From Silicimonas algicola (GTDB lineage: Bacteria; Pseudomonadota; Alphaproteobacteria; Rhodobacterales; Rhodobacteraceae): a stretch of DNA of 64,000 nt. Of the stretch, positions 36,537-46,883 are shown one piece after another (the stretch's first letter is position 1; every line of letters starts with the position of its first letter). The notes under the pieces are model-generated. The model saw nothing but the letters and a program-made list of their open reading frames with translations, made no database searches and was not told the origin of the DNA. The stretch lies in the NCBI RefSeq assembly GCF_003148765.1, contig NZ_QGGV01000006.1, positions 62,001 to 126,000 of the forward strand. Reading direction: 5' to 3'. The position numbers were made by a program, and so were the translations under genes.

Positions 36537-37115
36537 TCAGCGCATGGCAAGGAACAGCCCGAGACCAAGCGCGCCGACGGCGATCAGGAGCCAGTACGCG
36601 GGATTCAAGGTATCGCGTCGTGCAGGTCCTTCGAGGCTCGGGGCGAGCGACAGGCGAAACTCCCGGTGCATCGGCGCGAAGTTCGCGGCGGTGAAGAGGG
36701 ACTCGGAGGCGGCATTGCCGGTCCACACCTGGGCGCGCAGGTCCGTAGCCCCCATACCGCGCATCGCATCCGCCAGCGCGTCGAGAAGAAGGCGTCCCAC
36801 ACCGGTGCCGCGCGCGTCGCGGTCGACCGACACGTCGAGGATCAGGCCAGTGCGGTGATGCCTCTGCTCGGGCGCCTCCACCGGCACGATGGCGGCGCCC
36901 GCGTGTCCCAGGATGCGCGCGCCGTCGTGGGCTACGACCACCGCGCCCGGTGTCCGTCCCGCCAGAATGTCGGGATAGGTCCGCGCGCAGACCGGATCGT
37001 CCTTGCCCGAGAACATGTCGGGGAGGCGCGCGGCGTGCTCGGCCTGAGTGATGCGACTGATCTCGACCAGCCTCGGCACATCCGCGGAACGGGCCGGGCG
37101 GACCTCGAGGGTCAC
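36537..37115 (-). CDS. GNAT acetyltransferase with C-terminal membrane helix
   Basis: The protein has 192 aa from GTG 37115, which overlaps the rimO stop (GTGA). The GNAT core is clear: [24 protein letters not shown] (motif A with R-x-x-G-x-G) and [12 protein letters not shown] (motif B). After a linker with [12 protein letters not shown] the protein ends in one hydrophobic helix, [20 protein letters not shown] tail-anchored acetyltransferase is uncommon and suggests that the substrate is at the inner membrane. No signal peptide is seen. Confidence 0.82.
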   Translation of the reverse strand: MTLEVRPARSADVPRLVEISRITQAEHAARLPDMFSGKDDPVCARTYPDILAGRTPGAVVVAHDGARILGHAGAAIVPVEAPEQRHHRTGLILDVSVDRDARGTGVGRLLLDALADAMRGMGATDLRAQVWTGNAASESLFTAANFAPMHREFRLSLAPSLEGPARRDTLNPAYWLLIAVGALGLGLFLAMR

Positions 37116-38470
37116 GCGCGCCGACCCCAAAGATCGTACTCGCCAGCCTCCTCGACCTCGACGGTCAGTATGTCGCCGGGAGCGAGACCTTCGAAACCCT
37201 CATCGATGAAGAGATGCCCGTCGATCTCGGGCGCGTCTGCCTTCGTGCGGCAGGTCGCGGCCTCGTCGTCAACCTCGTCCACGATGACCTCGAGACGGGT
37301 TCCGACCTTGGCCGCCAGCTTCGCTTCGGAAATGGCCTGCGCCTTTTCCATGAAGCGGTGCCAGCGTTCCTCCTTCACGTCCTCGGAGACGTGGTCGGGC
37401 AGCGCATTCGACCGCGCGCCGGCCACGTTCTCGTACTTGAAGCAGCCGACGCGATCCAGTTGCGCCTCGTCGAGCCAGTCGAGCAGGACCCGGAACTCGG
37501 CCTCGGTCTCGCCCGGGTAACCCACGATGAAGGTCGACCGAAGCGCGATCTCGGGGCAGACGGCACGCCAGGCCGCGATTTCCTCCAACGTCCGTTCGGC
37601 GGCGGCGGGACGCGCCATGCGGCGGAGCGTGTCGGGGTGGGCGTGCTGGAAGGGCACGTCGAGGTAGGGAAGAATCAGCCCTTCGGCCATGAGCGGCACG
37701 AGGTCCCGGACATGCGGGTAGGGGTAGACGTAGTGCAGGCGCACCCAGGCTCCGAGGGCGCCCAAGCCACGCGCGAGGTCGAGAATGGGAAACTTGGCGT
37801 CGCGCCCTTTCCAATCCGTGCCATAGGCCGACGTGTCCTGGCTGATGACCAGAAGCTCCCTCACGCCGTTCCCGACCAGCTTCTCGGCCTCGCGCAGGAC
37901 GGCCCGTTCCGGACGCGAGGCAAGGCGACCCCGCATGTCGGGGATGATGCAGAACTTGCAGGCGTGATTGCAGCCTTCGGCGATCTTCAGATAGCTGTAA
38001 TGGCGCGGCGTCAGCTTCACGCCCTGAGGCGGCAGGAGGTCGATGAACGGGTCGGGATCGGGCGGCACCGCGCTGTGGACGGCGTCGAGCACCTGCTCGT
38101 ACTGGTGAGGCCCCGTCACCGCCAGAACCTTTGGGTGAGCGCCTGTGATATAGTCGGGCTCGGCCCCAAGGCAGCCGGTGACGATGACGCGGCCGTTTTC
38201 CTTCAGCGCCTCGCCGATGGCGTCGAGGCTTTCGGCCTTGGCGCTGTCGAGGAAGCCGCAGGTGTTCACGATGACCGCGTCCGCCCCGCCGTAGTCCGGG
38301 CTGATCGCATAGCCCTCGGCGCGGAGCCGGGTCAGGATGCGTTCGCTGTCGACCAGCGCCTTTGGACAGCCGAGCGAGACCATGCCGATGGTCGGCTGGC
38401 CGGCGCGGCGGTCCTCGGGGACGCGGGCGCGGGCTAGGTCGGGGCGCAGGTCTGGCGGGTTCGCGGACAT
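37112..38470 (-). CDS. rimO: Ribosomal protein S12 methylthiotransferase RimO
   Basis: This 452-aa radical-SAM enzyme adds a methylthio group to Asp88 of ribosomal protein S12. It has the N-terminal UPF0004 domain with its three cluster Cys (VSLGCPK, NTCGF, GCLG) and the radical-SAM motif [16 protein letters not shown] near residue 176. A C-terminal TRAM-like domain ends in DLWGRRA. The call of RimO over MiaB rests on [12 protein letters not shown] and FCIIP. Confidence 0.94.
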   Translation of the reverse strand: MSANPPDLRPDLARARVPEDRRAGQPTIGMVSLGCPKALVDSERILTRLRAEGYAISPDYGGADAVIVNTCGFLDSAKAESLDAIGEALKENGRVIVTGCLGAEPDYITGAHPKVLAVTGPHQYEQVLDAVHSAVPPDPDPFIDLLPPQGVKLTPRHYSYLKIAEGCNHACKFCIIPDMRGRLASRPERAVLREAEKLVGNGVRELLVISQDTSAYGTDWKGRDAKFPILDLARGLGALGAWVRLHYVYPYPHVRDLVPLMAEGLILPYLDVPFQHAHPDTLRRMARPAAAERTLEEIAAWRAVCPEIALRSTFIVGYPGETEAEFRVLLDWLDEAQLDRVGCFKYENVAGARSNALPDHVSEDVKEERWHRFMEKAQAISEAKLAAKVGTRLEVIVDEVDDEAATCRTKADAPEIDGHLFIDEGFEGLAPGDILTVEVEEAGEYDLWGRRA

Positions 38471-38537
38471 GGCGCGGCTGATAGCGCGTTCCTCTCCGTG
38501 CGGGAAGGGTGTTCGGTCCGCCAGGAGGGGAACGGTC

Positions 38538-39104
38538 TCAGCGCCGCCGGTCCCGCCGGTTCGACATGGGCTGGAAGGCCACGCTGACGTGAGCGTCGCA
38601 ATACGGCTTGCCCTGCTGGACGGCGAGACCGCAGAACCAGAAGTCGTCGGTCGCGGGATCGCCGATCGGCCATTTGCAGGTCCGCTCGGTCAGCTCCATC
38701 AGGCTGATGCGCTTGGCCGATTTCTCGACTTCGCGGACATTGGCCAGCGCTTCGGGGCTGATCTCGTTTGCCGACGGCTGGGGCGGGAGCGGCTGCCCGG
38801 CCGGCACGATCGGCTTGCGCGGAGTGACCGTGACCTCGACCACCTTCTCGGCCGGCTTCGCGGCAGGCTTGACCGGCGCCTTGGCGGCCGGAGCGGGCGA
38901 CGACTGGGGCATGGCGGCCTTGGCAGGCTTTTTCTCGGGCATGGGCGCGGATGCACCGGCCCGGTTCGACAAGCCAAGGCGATGGACCTTGCCGATCACT
39001 GCATTGCGCGTCACGCCACCCAGCTCCTTGGCGATCTGGCTGGCAGACTGGCCCTCGGACCACATCTTCTTGAGGAGCTCAACGCGCTCATCCGTCCACG
39101 ACAT
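38538..39104 (-). CDS. gcrA: GcrA cell cycle regulator
   Basis: The 188-aa protein begins [15 protein letters not shown], the N-terminal DNA-binding helix-turn-helix of GcrA ([29 protein letters not shown]). A long Pro/Ala/Lys-rich linker follows, then a C-terminal domain that contacts sigma-70 ([25 protein letters not shown]) with paired Cys. GcrA activates promoters whose GANTC sites are methylated by CcrM. The start at 39104 has GGCAGG upstream. A sigma-70-like promoter lies at 39135-39162. Confidence 0.94.
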   Translation of the reverse strand: MSWTDERVELLKKMWSEGQSASQIAKELGGVTRNAVIGKVHRLGLSNRAGASAPMPEKKPAKAAMPQSSPAPAAKAPVKPAAKPAEKVVEVTVTPRKPIVPAGQPLPPQPSANEISPEALANVREVEKSAKRISLMELTERTCKWPIGDPATDDFWFCGLAVQQGKPYCDAHVSVAFQPMSNRRDRRR

Positions 39105-39134
39105 CTCGAAACCTGCCCTTTCTTTGAGGGCCAT

Positions 39135-39162
39135 ATTCTAGTCACCCACACCGCGGTTACAA
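39135..39162 (-). promoter_or_regulatory. Probable sigma-70 promoter of gcrA
   Basis: On the minus strand TTGTAA (39162-39157) and TAGAAT (39140-39135) are separated by 16 bases. Transcription would begin about 24 bases before the gcrA start. Confidence 0.45.
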
Positions 39163-39293
39163 GACGCGCTCGTCGTCGCGGTGTTTCGGGATTGCATCAA
39201 GTGCTCGGCGTTTCACGGGAATTTGCCTGTTTCGACCAACCGCTGCCACATTTGGCGCCCCTAGTGCGGCTCTGCCAGACCGGGATGGACCCC

Positions 39294-39350
39294 ATGCGCC
39301 TCTTCCAGATCGCCCTTGCCCTCTTCGTTCTTCTCGTTCTCGCCGCCTGA
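39294..39350 (+). CDS. Possible 18-aa hydrophobic micropeptide
   Basis: ATG 39294 opens MRLFQIALALFVLLVLAA and a TGA. This is a single predicted membrane helix. GGATGGA lies 4 bases upstream; an ATG at 39285 would add MDP. Very short hydrophobic frames arise by chance, so this is only a candidate. Confidence 0.25.
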   Translation: MRLFQIALALFVLLVLAA

Positions 39351-39448
39351 GGACCCTCCCGGCGGATCAGTCGCGCAATCCTCTGACTTCGTTGGCGGCC
39401 GCGAGAAATCGCTGGTCAGACCACATGCGACGCGCTAGAGGGCGCCCC

Positions 39449-39490
39449 ATGACGTACGCGATTCACTTCGCTTCCCGACGCCGACGCTGA
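39449..39490 (+). CDS. Arginine leader peptide candidate upstream of argD-argF
   Basis: The frame reads [13 protein letters not shown] and stops. GAGGG (39438-39442) lies 6 bases before the ATG, good SD spacing. The last four codons before TGA are CGA CGC CGA CGC, all arginine, and the genes 100 bases downstream make ornithine/citrulline for arginine synthesis. This is the layout of amino-acid leader peptides such as those of trp, his and leu operons, in which ribosome stalling at scarce-tRNA codons controls the operon. An in-frame upstream ATG (39425) would add MRRARGRP, giving 8 Arg in 21 residues, but has no SD. Translation is not proven. Confidence 0.55.
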   Translation: MTYAIHFASRRRR

Positions 39491-39501
39491 TCCTCAGCGT
39501 C
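39483..39501 (+). promoter_or_regulatory. RNA dyad overlapping the Arg codons and stop of the leader peptide
   Basis: GACGCTGA and TCAGCGTC are perfect 8-bp arms with a TCC loop. The left arm includes the last Arg codons and the TGA stop, so a ribosome stalled on them would prevent the hairpin. No U-rich terminator follows; the C-rich downstream leader suggests Rho instead. Confidence 0.55.
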
Positions 39502-39590
39502 CGCTTCGTCACGTCCACACCCCCTACAGTTCCGTTGACTCGACCTGCCCCTGCTGGCACGTCTTGGCCTCTCTCAGAAGGAAGATCCCG

Positions 39591-40766
39591 ATGATCCCCT
39601 CGGTCCTGCCCACCTATTCCCGCGCGCCGCTTCATTTCGTGAAGGGCGAGGGCACCTGGCTGATCGACGACACCGGGCGACGCTTCCTCGACCTGGGGTC
39701 CGGCATTGCGGTGACGCTTCTGGGCCACGCCAACCCGATCCTCGTCTCGGCATTGACCGAGCAGGCGCAGAAGCTCTGGCACGTCTCGAACCTCTACGAG
39801 ATCCCGGGCCAGATAGCGCTGGCCGAGATGCTGACCGAGGCGACCTTCGCCGACACCGTCTTCTTCACCAACTCGGGCACCGAGACGGCCGAGTTGGCGA
39901 TCAAGATGGCCCGAAAGTACTGGTACGAAAAAGGCGACCCTGACCGGATCGAAATCGTGACGTTCGAGGGCTGCTTCCACGGCCGGTCGTCGGCGGCCAT
40001 CGCGGCCTCGGGCGCCCCGAAGATGGTCAAGGGCTTTGGCCCGATGCTTCCGGGCTTCGTGCAGGTGCCCTGGGGCGACCATGACGCCTTACGCGCCGCA
40101 GTGACCGACCGCACCGCCGCCGTCCTGATCGAGCCGGTGCAGGGCGAGGGTGGTATCCGCGTTCTGCCCGACCAGTGCCTGAAGGGGCTGCGCGATCTCT
40201 GCGACGAGACGGGCGCGCTTCTGATCCTTGACGAGGTGCAGTGCGGCATGGGTCGGACGGGACGTCTTTTTGCCCACGAATGGGCGGGCGTGACGCCCGA
40301 CATCATGATGGTGGCGAAGGGTATCGGCGGCGGCTTTCCCCTTGGCGCCGTTCTCGCCACCGAAGCTGCAGCCGCCGGCATGGTCGTCGGCACGCACGGC
40401 TCGACCTATGGCGGCAACCCGCTCGCCATGGCCGTGGGACAGGCGGTGATGAAGACGATCACCGCCGACGGGTTCCTGTCGGATGTGAACCGCAAGGCCG
40501 GCCTTCTTCGGCAGAAGCTTGAAGGTCTGGTCGCCGATCATCCGGATGTCTTCGAAGAGGTGCGAGGCGCAGGTCTGATGCTGGGTCTGAAGTGCAGGCC
40601 GCCCGCCGCCGACGTGGTCAAGGCCGGCTACGCCGAGGACGTCATCCTCGTGCCAGCAGGTGACAACGTCGCGCGGCTGCTGCCGCCGCTCACGATCAGC
40701 GACGACGAGATCGCCGAAGCCGCCCGACGCATCGACGCCGCCGCCTCCGCGATGGCAGCCGCCTGA
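39591..40766 (+). CDS. argD: Acetylornithine aminotransferase
   Basis: This 391-aa PLP enzyme converts N-acetylglutamate semialdehyde to N-acetylornithine in arginine synthesis. The class III aminotransferase features are clear: [18 protein letters not shown] (PLP phosphate loop), [22 protein letters not shown] and [14 protein letters not shown] with the Schiff-base Lys near residue 243. The ATG 39591 has AAGGA upstream; the frame is open to 39564. argF follows after a repeat element, so the two probably form an argDF operon. Confidence 0.94.
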   Translation: MIPSVLPTYSRAPLHFVKGEGTWLIDDTGRRFLDLGSGIAVTLLGHANPILVSALTEQAQKLWHVSNLYEIPGQIALAEMLTEATFADTVFFTNSGTETAELAIKMARKYWYEKGDPDRIEIVTFEGCFHGRSSAAIAASGAPKMVKGFGPMLPGFVQVPWGDHDALRAAVTDRTAAVLIEPVQGEGGIRVLPDQCLKGLRDLCDETGALLILDEVQCGMGRTGRLFAHEWAGVTPDIMMVAKGIGGGFPLGAVLATEAAAAGMVVGTHGSTYGGNPLAMAVGQAVMKTITADGFLSDVNRKAGLLRQKLEGLVADHPDVFEEVRGAGLMLGLKCRPPAADVVKAGYAEDVILVPAGDNVARLLPPLTISDDEIAEAARRIDAAASAMAAA

Positions 40767-40815
40767 ATTCTTCTTGGACCAAATACTCCGGGGTCCGGGG
40801 CAGAGCCCCGGTCCG
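40767..40815 (-). repeat. Dispersed intergenic repeat, copy 1 (between argD and argF)
   Basis: Read on the minus strand it contains GGGGCTCTGCCCC, then CCCCGGAGTATTTGG, then TCCAAGAAGAA. Stem CCGGGGC/GCCCCGG (40795-40801 and 40805-40811) closes an AGA loop. The same module order occurs at 41768-41823 and 56535-56594. It begins directly after the argD stop. Confidence 0.7.
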
Positions 40816-40837
40816 ACCACCGAAAAGCCGAAACGCC

Positions 40838-41764
40838 ATGAACCACTTTCTCGACATCCACCGGACAGACCCCGCCGACCTTCGCGCCATCATCGACGAC
40901 GCCCGCGCCATGAAGGATGCGCGCGCCGGTCGCCCGAAGGGTGCGAAGGACGACGATCAGCCGCTCGGCGGCCATGTCGTCGCCCTGATCTTCGAGAAGC
41001 CCTCGACCCGGACCCGCGTCTCGTTCGACGTGGGCGTGCGCCAGATGGGCGGCGAGACGCTGGTGTTGACGGGATCGGAGATGCAGCTTGGCCACGGCGA
41101 GACCATCGCCGATACCGCTCGGGTCCTGTCGCGCTACGTCGACCTCATCATGATCCGCACCTTCGATCAGGACGCGCTGCTCGAGCTTGCCGAGCACGCC
41201 ACCGTGCCGGTCATCAACGGGCTGACGAACCAGTCCCACCCCTGCCAGATCATGGCCGACGTGATGACCTTCGAAGAACATCGCGGCCCGATCGCGGGCC
41301 GGAAGGTGACCTGGTGCGGCGACGGCAACAACGTCTTCGCGAGCCTCGCCCATGCCGCCGGCCAGTTCGGCTTCGATCTGACCTTCTCGGGTCCCGAGAC
41401 GCTGGATCCCGACGCGAAGGCGCTTGCCTTCGCCCGTGACAAGGGCCGTCCGATCATCATCGAGCGCGACCCCGAGACCGCCGTGACCGGGGCCGATCTC
41501 GTCGTGACCGACACCTGGGTGTCGATGCACGACAGCCAGACCACGCGCGAGAGGCGGCACAACCAGCTTCGCCCCTACCAGGTCAACGAGCGCCTGATGT
41601 CAAAGGCAAAGCCCGACTCACTCTTCATGCACTGTCTTCCCGCGCATCGCGAGGAGGAGGCGACCTCGGCCGTCATGGACGGCCCGCACTCGGTCATCTT
41701 CGACGAGGCCGAGAACCGGCTGCACGCGCAGAAGGCCATCATGCGCTGGTGCTTGGGCGTCTGA
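40838..41764 (+). CDS. argF: Ornithine carbamoyltransferase
   Basis: This 308-aa enzyme makes citrulline from ornithine and carbamoyl phosphate. The carbamoyl-phosphate motif is [15 protein letters not shown] (about residue 50). [20 protein letters not shown] and the ornithine loop [12 protein letters not shown] complete the signature. It is probably transcribed with argD. Confidence 0.95.
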   Translation: MNHFLDIHRTDPADLRAIIDDARAMKDARAGRPKGAKDDDQPLGGHVVALIFEKPSTRTRVSFDVGVRQMGGETLVLTGSEMQLGHGETIADTARVLSRYVDLIMIRTFDQDALLELAEHATVPVINGLTNQSHPCQIMADVMTFEEHRGPIAGRKVTWCGDGNNVFASLAHAAGQFGFDLTFSGPETLDPDAKALAFARDKGRPIIIERDPETAVTGADLVVTDTWVSMHDSQTTRERRHNQLRPYQVNERLMSKAKPDSLFMHCLPAHREEEATSAVMDGPHSVIFDEAENRLHAQKAIMRWCLGV

Positions 41765-41767
41765 GCT

Positions 41768-41823
41768 GTCGGAGGGGCGCTGCCCCTCCGGACCTGCCCG
41801 GGATATTTTTGGACCGATGAAGG
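41768..41823 (+). repeat. Dispersed intergenic repeat, copy 2 (after argF)
   Basis: Hairpin CGGAGGGGC-GCT-GCCCCTCCG (41770-41790, 9-bp perfect stem) is followed by CCCGGGATATTTTTGG and ACCGATGAAG. The orientation is opposite to copy 1, with the same modules in order. Confidence 0.7.
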
Positions 41824-41845
41824 GCGGGGTGCTATATTGCGCTTC

Positions 41846-42151
41846 ATGCGCTTTCTCTTTGTACTCCTCGCCCTCTCGATGACGCTCCCCGCCGCCGCGC
41901 AGGACGCCGAACCCGAGCCGGTGCCTGTGCCCGAACAGGGCATCGACCTCATGGGCGAGGCGCTGAAGCTCTTCATGCGCGGGCTGATGCAGGAGATGGA
42001 GCCCGCCATCGACGACCTGTCGGGTTTTCTCGACAACCTCGACGCCTATCATGCGCCCGAGGTGCTTCCGAACGGCGACATCCTGATCCGCCGCAAGACG
42101 CCGGTCGAGGAGAGCATCGAGGGCGCCGAAGAGGGCGAGATCGAACTCTAG
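41846..42151 (+). CDS. Small exported protein, conserved in Rhodobacterales
   Basis: The 101-aa protein has a signal peptide (MRFLFVLLALSMTLPAAAQ). The mature part has a helical LMGEALKLFMRGLMQEMEPAIDDL segment and the motif APEVLPNGDILIRRK. I recall homologues in roseobacters mislabelled AAA+ ATPase; there is no Walker A here and the size rules out an ATPase. It is periplasmic with unknown function. Its TAG stop overlaps the ppx stop on the other strand (CTAG). Confidence 0.75.
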   Translation: MRFLFVLLALSMTLPAAAQDAEPEPVPVPEQGIDLMGEALKLFMRGLMQEMEPAIDDLSGFLDNLDAYHAPEVLPNGDILIRRKTPVEESIEGAEEGEIEL

Positions 42152-43692
42152 CGGCCCTTCACCACGATCTCGACCTCCCCAAGGGCGGAGGCGAGGGATT
42201 TCAGCCGGGCTTCCGCCACCTCGCCATAGAGGTCGCGCGTGCCGGGGGCGAGGATCAGCTCAAGCCGCTTCTTCTTCGGAAAATACTTGAGAGAGCCCAT
42301 CTTCTCGTTCTCGGACGCCGTCAGCATGGCACCGAAGCGAAGTGCCTTGCCCAGGATCTCGGCCTGTTTCAGGTCGTCTTCCTCGAGAAGCCCGAAGAGA
42401 TCCTCGAAGGGCGAGCCGTCGCGGCTGTTCTTGTAGCGGTGAAGAAGCGCCACGCCCAGGAACACGCGTTCCTCGTGCGTCATGCCGCCGAGGTTCGCGC
42501 GGGTCGCCTCGTCGAAGCAGACTTCGTGGCGATAGTCGGGGTGCGCGCGCCAGCTCACGTCGTGGAGGAGGCAGGCCGCCCTCACGAGCCGCTTATCCGG
42601 GGCGCCGCGCCAGGTGAAGAGCGGCAGCACGAAATCGTAAAGGCGCGCGCCGAAACCGGGCATCCGCGCGTCCTTCGCCTCGGCGAAGCGGCAGGCCTCG
42701 ATCAACGGGTCGCGGTCGCGGAGCTTCTGCGGCATCTGCTCGTAGAGCAGGCCCTCGCGGATGCCGTAGCTCGAGATCGCGATGTCAGTAGGTCTCAGTT
42801 CCCGTACGAGGTGTTTCAGGACCTGCGCGGCGAGGGGCACAAGCTCCATCCGGCTTTCGGACAGTCCGCAGCGCAGGCGAAGCTGCTCGATGTCCGAGGT
42901 CTCGATGTACTCGATCGTCGCGTAGACCGCCTTCCGGCTCATGCGGTATTCATGGAGGACCGCCAGAGGATAGCCGCGCCGGTCCATGTCGATCCGTGCG
43001 ATGGCGCGCCACGACCCGCCGACGAGGAACAGCCGGCCCGGATCGCGGCCAATCTGGTCGCCCAGCTCTCGGAGCCCTTGGCTCAGGTGCGCCTTCAGCG
43101 CCTTCTTGCCCTTGATCGTCTTCAGCCTCTGCGGACCGAGCTTCGAGGACACGCAGCGGCCGACCTTGCCGCCCCTCAGTTCCGCCAGTTCCATCGACGA
43201 GCCGCCGATGTCGCAGACGAGGCCCTGCGCCCCGGGCCAGCCCAGAAGGACGCCCTGCGCCGAAAGGCGAGCCTCCTCCTCGCCGTCGATCACGAAGAGG
43301 CGGAGGCCGGTCTCACGCAACACGTCCTCCCTGAACGCGGGACCGTCCTCCGCCTCGCGCACCGCGGCTGTGGCCACAGCCGTCAACGGTGCGATCCCCA
43401 TGGCATCCGCAAGATGCTGGAACCTTTTCAGCGCCTCCATCGCGCGAACCTTGCCCTGCGGGTTGAGCCGACCCGTCTCGGCGAGGCCGGCGCCGAGACC
43501 CGCCATGACTTTCTCGTTGAAGAAATACGCGGGCGACCTTGCCGCGCCGTCGAAGACGACAAGGCGGACCGAGTTCGAGCCGACGTCGACCACGCCGACG
43601 CGGCTGAGGGCACGCGCGGACGGATCGTCGAAAAGGGGGCGCCCGAAGGGGCCCCAATCCTCGGTGGTCGCGGACTCGCTCGCGCCGTCCAT
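42148..43692 (-). CDS. ppx: Exopolyphosphatase / pppGpp phosphohydrolase (Ppx/GppA)
   Basis: This 514-aa enzyme releases phosphate from the ends of polyphosphate and may also hydrolyse pppGpp. The ASKHA fold shows [17 protein letters not shown] (phosphate 1 loop), a catalytic-Glu region VREAEDG, and [17 protein letters not shown] (phosphate 2). The C-terminal third is HD-like ([15 protein letters not shown]). Polyphosphate kinase is encoded just upstream on the same strand, with a crotonase gene between them on the opposite strand. Confidence 0.9.
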   Translation of the reverse strand: MDGASESATTEDWGPFGRPLFDDPSARALSRVGVVDVGSNSVRLVVFDGAARSPAYFFNEKVMAGLGAGLAETGRLNPQGKVRAMEALKRFQHLADAMGIAPLTAVATAAVREAEDGPAFREDVLRETGLRLFVIDGEEEARLSAQGVLLGWPGAQGLVCDIGGSSMELAELRGGKVGRCVSSKLGPQRLKTIKGKKALKAHLSQGLRELGDQIGRDPGRLFLVGGSWRAIARIDMDRRGYPLAVLHEYRMSRKAVYATIEYIETSDIEQLRLRCGLSESRMELVPLAAQVLKHLVRELRPTDIAISSYGIREGLLYEQMPQKLRDRDPLIEACRFAEAKDARMPGFGARLYDFVLPLFTWRGAPDKRLVRAACLLHDVSWRAHPDYRHEVCFDEATRANLGGMTHEERVFLGVALLHRYKNSRDGSPFEDLFGLLEEDDLKQAEILGKALRFGAMLTASENEKMGSLKYFPKKKRLELILAPGTRDLYGEVAEARLKSLASALGEVEIVVKGR

Positions 43693-43859
43693 TCATGTCC
43701 CCCATGATGGTGCCGGGCGACACTGCACCCGGACCCCTCCGCGGTCAATGCCCGCGGCGTCCCCGTGACGCCACGAAGCCACGGCTGGGCAAGGAAAATT
43801 ATCCGTGGACATTCCAGGGCGTGGGCAGGAACCTCGGCCGGCGCGACGAGGAGAGGCAG

Positions 43860-44645
43860 ATGACGTTCGACACTGAATTCCTCGAGGTGAGCGACGCGGG
43901 CGAGGGCGTGACCGAGGTTCGTCTCGTCCGCGGCTCGAAGCGTAACGCACTGAACGCGCAGGCCGTCGAAGAGCTGGTCGAGGTCTTCTCGCGCCTGCCG
44001 CGCATCGGGGCCCGCGCCGCCGTGCTGACGGCCGAGGGCGACCACTTCTGCGCCGGCCTGGATCTTGTCGAGCATCACGCCGAGGAGCGTTCGGCGGCAG
44101 ACTTCATGCACCTCTGCCTGCGCTGGCACGAGGCCTTCAACAAGATGGAATATGGCGGCGTTCCTGTCATCGCCGCCCTCCAGGGCGCTGTCGTCGGCGG
44201 CGGGCTGGAGCTGGCGTCCGCAGCGCATATCCGTGTCGCCGACCGAACGACCTACTTCGCCCTGCCGGAGGGGCAGCGCGGCCTTTTCACGGGCGGCGGG
44301 GCCACGATCCGGGTGGCCGACCTCGTCGGCAAGGGGAGGATGATCGACATGATGCTGACCGGCAGGGTCTACAAAGGCGAAGAGGCGATGGCGGTCGGGC
44401 TTTGCCAGTACCTTGTCGAGGATTCTCGCGCCAAGGCTTTCGATTTGGCGCGTGCCGCCGCGCAGAACCCGCCCCTGTCGAACTTCGCCATCTGCTCGGC
44501 GATCAGCCACATGCAGAACATGTCGGCGCTCGACGCCGCCTATGCCGAGGCAGTGGTGGCCGGCATCGTCAACACGCAGCCTGCGTCGCGCGACCGGCTC
44601 AAGGCTTTTGCCGACAAGTCAGGGCCGCGCATCCGGCCCGATTGA
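43860..44645 (+). CDS. Enoyl-CoA hydratase/isomerase (crotonase family)
   Basis: The 261-aa protein has GAGGAGAGG as SD. The two oxyanion-hole segments are present: [11 protein letters not shown] (about residue 60) and [17 protein letters not shown] (about 110). [18 protein letters not shown] follows. The second catalytic Glu expected in true hydratases is not obvious in this last block, so isomerase or another crotonase activity is equally possible. It is inserted antisense between ppx and ppk and is probably unrelated to polyphosphate. Confidence 0.85.
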   Translation: MTFDTEFLEVSDAGEGVTEVRLVRGSKRNALNAQAVEELVEVFSRLPRIGARAAVLTAEGDHFCAGLDLVEHHAEERSAADFMHLCLRWHEAFNKMEYGGVPVIAALQGAVVGGGLELASAAHIRVADRTTYFALPEGQRGLFTGGGATIRVADLVGKGRMIDMMLTGRVYKGEEAMAVGLCQYLVEDSRAKAFDLARAAAQNPPLSNFAICSAISHMQNMSALDAAYAEAVVAGIVNTQPASRDRLKAFADKSGPRIRPD

Positions 44646-44648
44646 GGC

Positions 44649-46829
44649 TCAATCCTCGCTGTGGGTCAGCTCCGGCACGTCCGCCGCGCCCGCCGATCCT
44701 CGTCCCGACAGGGACGGGTTTTCCATGAAGAAGCGATGGCACGAGAAGGCCGTCTCGCCCTCGGGCGGCGCGATGCGGGCGTAGGTTCCGTCCGGTCCGA
44801 GCATCCAGCTCTGTGCCACGTCGGCGAGGTTCGCGGCCATGATCTGGCTGACGATCTGGGCTTTCACCGTGGGGTTCTTGCACTCGACGAGCGTCTCGAC
44901 CCGGCGAGCGAGGTTGCGGCCCATCCAGTCGGCGGACGAGATGTAGACCCTCGCTTTCTTGTGCGGCAGACCGTGGCCCGCGCCGAAGCAGACGATGCGG
45001 CTGTGTTCGAGGAAGCGGCCCACGATGGATTTGACGCGGATGTTGTCCGACAGACCCTTCACGCCGGGTCTCAGGCCGCAGATTCCGCGGACCACGAGGT
45101 CGATCCTGACGCCGGCCTGGCTTGCGAGGTAGAGCGCATCGATCACGTCCGGCTCGATGATCGAGTTGAGCTTGCCCCAGATCACGGCGGGCTTCCCGGC
45201 CAGCGCGAATTCGGCTTCCTCAGCGATACGCTCGAGAAGCGTGGTCTTGAGGTTCAGGGGCGAGATCGACAGGTTCTCCAACCCCTCGGGCTGGGCGTAG
45301 CCCGACAAGTAGTTGAACACCTTTGTGGCATCGCGGCCGAGGGCGGAATCGCAGGTGAAGAGGCTCAGGTCGGTGTAGATGCGTGCGGTGATCGGGTGAT
45401 AGTTGCCGGTCCCGAAATGGGTATAGGTGACAAGCTCGCCGCCTTCGCGCCGGACGACGGTCGAGATCTTGGCGTGTGTCTTGTAGTTCATGAAGCCGTA
45501 GACGACGTGGGCGCCCGCGCGCTCCAGCCGTCGCGACTGGCGGATGTTCGCAGCCTCGTCGAAACGGGCCTTCAGTTCGACAAGCGCGGTGACCGACTTG
45601 CCGTCTTCCGCTGCTTCGCACAGCGCCTCGACAATGGGAGAGTTGCGCGACGTCCGGTAAAGCGTCTGCTTGATCGCCACCACGTTCGGGTCGGCCGCCG
45701 CCTGCTTGAGGAAGCGGATCACCATGTCGAAGGTCTCGTAGGGGTGGTGCAGCAGCATGTCCTTCTGGCGGATCGCCGCGAACATGTCGCCGTCGTGGTC
45801 CTGAACCCGCTCGGGCACACGCGGCAGGAATGGCGTCCAGAGCAGGTCCGTGCGCGAGTCCAGCACGAGTTCCTTCAGGTCGCTGAGGCCCAGCATCCCG
45901 TCGAGCTCGACAACTTCGCTGTCTTCGACGTGAAGCTCGTCCATGATGACGCGCCTCAGCTTGCCTGGCGCATTGGCCGAGATCGTCAGGCGCACCACTT
46001 CGCCGCGGCGGCGGCGCTTCAGGGCGACTTCGAACTCGCGAACGAGGTCTTCGGCCTCTTCCTCGACCTCGAGGTCGCTGTCGCGGAGGACGCGGAACTG
46101 GCAATGCCCCTTCATGCCGTAGCCTGGAAACAGGCGTTGCAGGTGAAGAAGCAACAGCTCTTCGAGGGGCAGGAAGCGATGCTCTCCCGGCTCGGACGGC
46201 AGGGGCACGAAGCGGTCGACCTGCGCGGGGATCGGAAGAAGCGCGCGGAGCGGACGCTTGTCCGAAACACGCTCGAGTTCCAGCGCTAGCGAATAACCTT
46301 CGTTCGCGATGAACGGGAACGGGTGCGCCGGGTCGATGGCCAGAGGCGACAGGATCGGGAAGACCTGCGTCAGGAAAACCTGCTCGACATGGGAGCGGTC
46401 TTCGCGCGTGAGGTCGTCGCGGGAGAGAAGCGAGATGTTTGCGCTGGCCATCTCGTCGCGCAGGGCCTTCCACACCTCCTGCTGGCGTTCCAGGAGGCGG
46501 CGCGCGTCCGCGTTGATGAGGACCAGCTGCTCGATCGGGGAAAGCCCGTCTGCGGCGGGCGTGGTGTTTCCGGCATGGGCCAGCTCGCGCAGGCCGGCGA
46601 CGCGCACGGTGTAGAACTCGTCGAGGTTCGTGGCCGAAATCGACAGGAACCTCAGACGCTCGAGAACGGGGACACGGGGGTTCTCGGCCTCCTCCAGCAC
46701 CCGCCAGTTGAAGGCCAGCCACGACAGTTCACGGTTCATGAAACGGTCCGGACCGTCGAAGTCCTTACCCTCGGGCATCACGGCCGGAGGCAGGGGCGCG
46801 CGCAGGAAATCGGTCGGCGTGACGGTCAT
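44649..46829 (-). CDS. ppk: Polyphosphate kinase 1
   Basis: This 726-aa enzyme polymerises the gamma phosphate of ATP into polyphosphate. Domains in order are the N-terminal helical domain ([20 protein letters not shown]), the head domain, and two phospholipase-D-like catalytic lobes. [16 protein letters not shown] carries the autophosphorylated His and [12 protein letters not shown]-type [18 protein letters not shown] the second His-site region. ATG 46829 is taken as start; 46850 (adding MPCNTKA) is possible. Confidence 0.94.
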   Translation of the reverse strand: MTVTPTDFLRAPLPPAVMPEGKDFDGPDRFMNRELSWLAFNWRVLEEAENPRVPVLERLRFLSISATNLDEFYTVRVAGLRELAHAGNTTPAADGLSPIEQLVLINADARRLLERQQEVWKALRDEMASANISLLSRDDLTREDRSHVEQVFLTQVFPILSPLAIDPAHPFPFIANEGYSLALELERVSDKRPLRALLPIPAQVDRFVPLPSEPGEHRFLPLEELLLLHLQRLFPGYGMKGHCQFRVLRDSDLEVEEEAEDLVREFEVALKRRRRGEVVRLTISANAPGKLRRVIMDELHVEDSEVVELDGMLGLSDLKELVLDSRTDLLWTPFLPRVPERVQDHDGDMFAAIRQKDMLLHHPYETFDMVIRFLKQAAADPNVVAIKQTLYRTSRNSPIVEALCEAAEDGKSVTALVELKARFDEAANIRQSRRLERAGAHVVYGFMNYKTHAKISTVVRREGGELVTYTHFGTGNYHPITARIYTDLSLFTCDSALGRDATKVFNYLSGYAQPEGLENLSISPLNLKTTLLERIAEEAEFALAGKPAVIWGKLNSIIEPDVIDALYLASQAGVRIDLVVRGICGLRPGVKGLSDNIRVKSIVGRFLEHSRIVCFGAGHGLPHKKARVYISSADWMGRNLARRVETLVECKNPTVKAQIVSQIMAANLADVAQSWMLGPDGTYARIAPPEGETAFSCHRFFMENPSLSGRGSAGAADVPELTHSED

Positions 46830-46883
46830 GGCCTTCGTGTTGCAGGGCATTGTGACATGAGAATGACGACTATGCCGGGGGGC

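Larger units (their letters stand above)
39105..39590. other. Region between gcrA and argD: promoters, short ORFs, arginine leader
   Basis: These 486 bases hold no ordinary gene. On the minus side is the gcrA promoter. On the plus side are a possible 18-aa hydrophobic ORF (39294-39350), the 13-codon arginine leader (39449-39490), an RNA dyad (39483-39501), and a C-rich, G-poor stretch. In 39511-39550 I count 19 C and 6 G in 40 bases. The argD SD (AAGGA) and start follow. Confidence 0.7.

Noticed and set aside
39491-39590. Classical intrinsic attenuator (U-run terminator) downstream of the Arg leader
   Set aside because: I looked for a GC-rich stem with a T run before argD and found none; if termination occurs it would have to be Rho-dependent.
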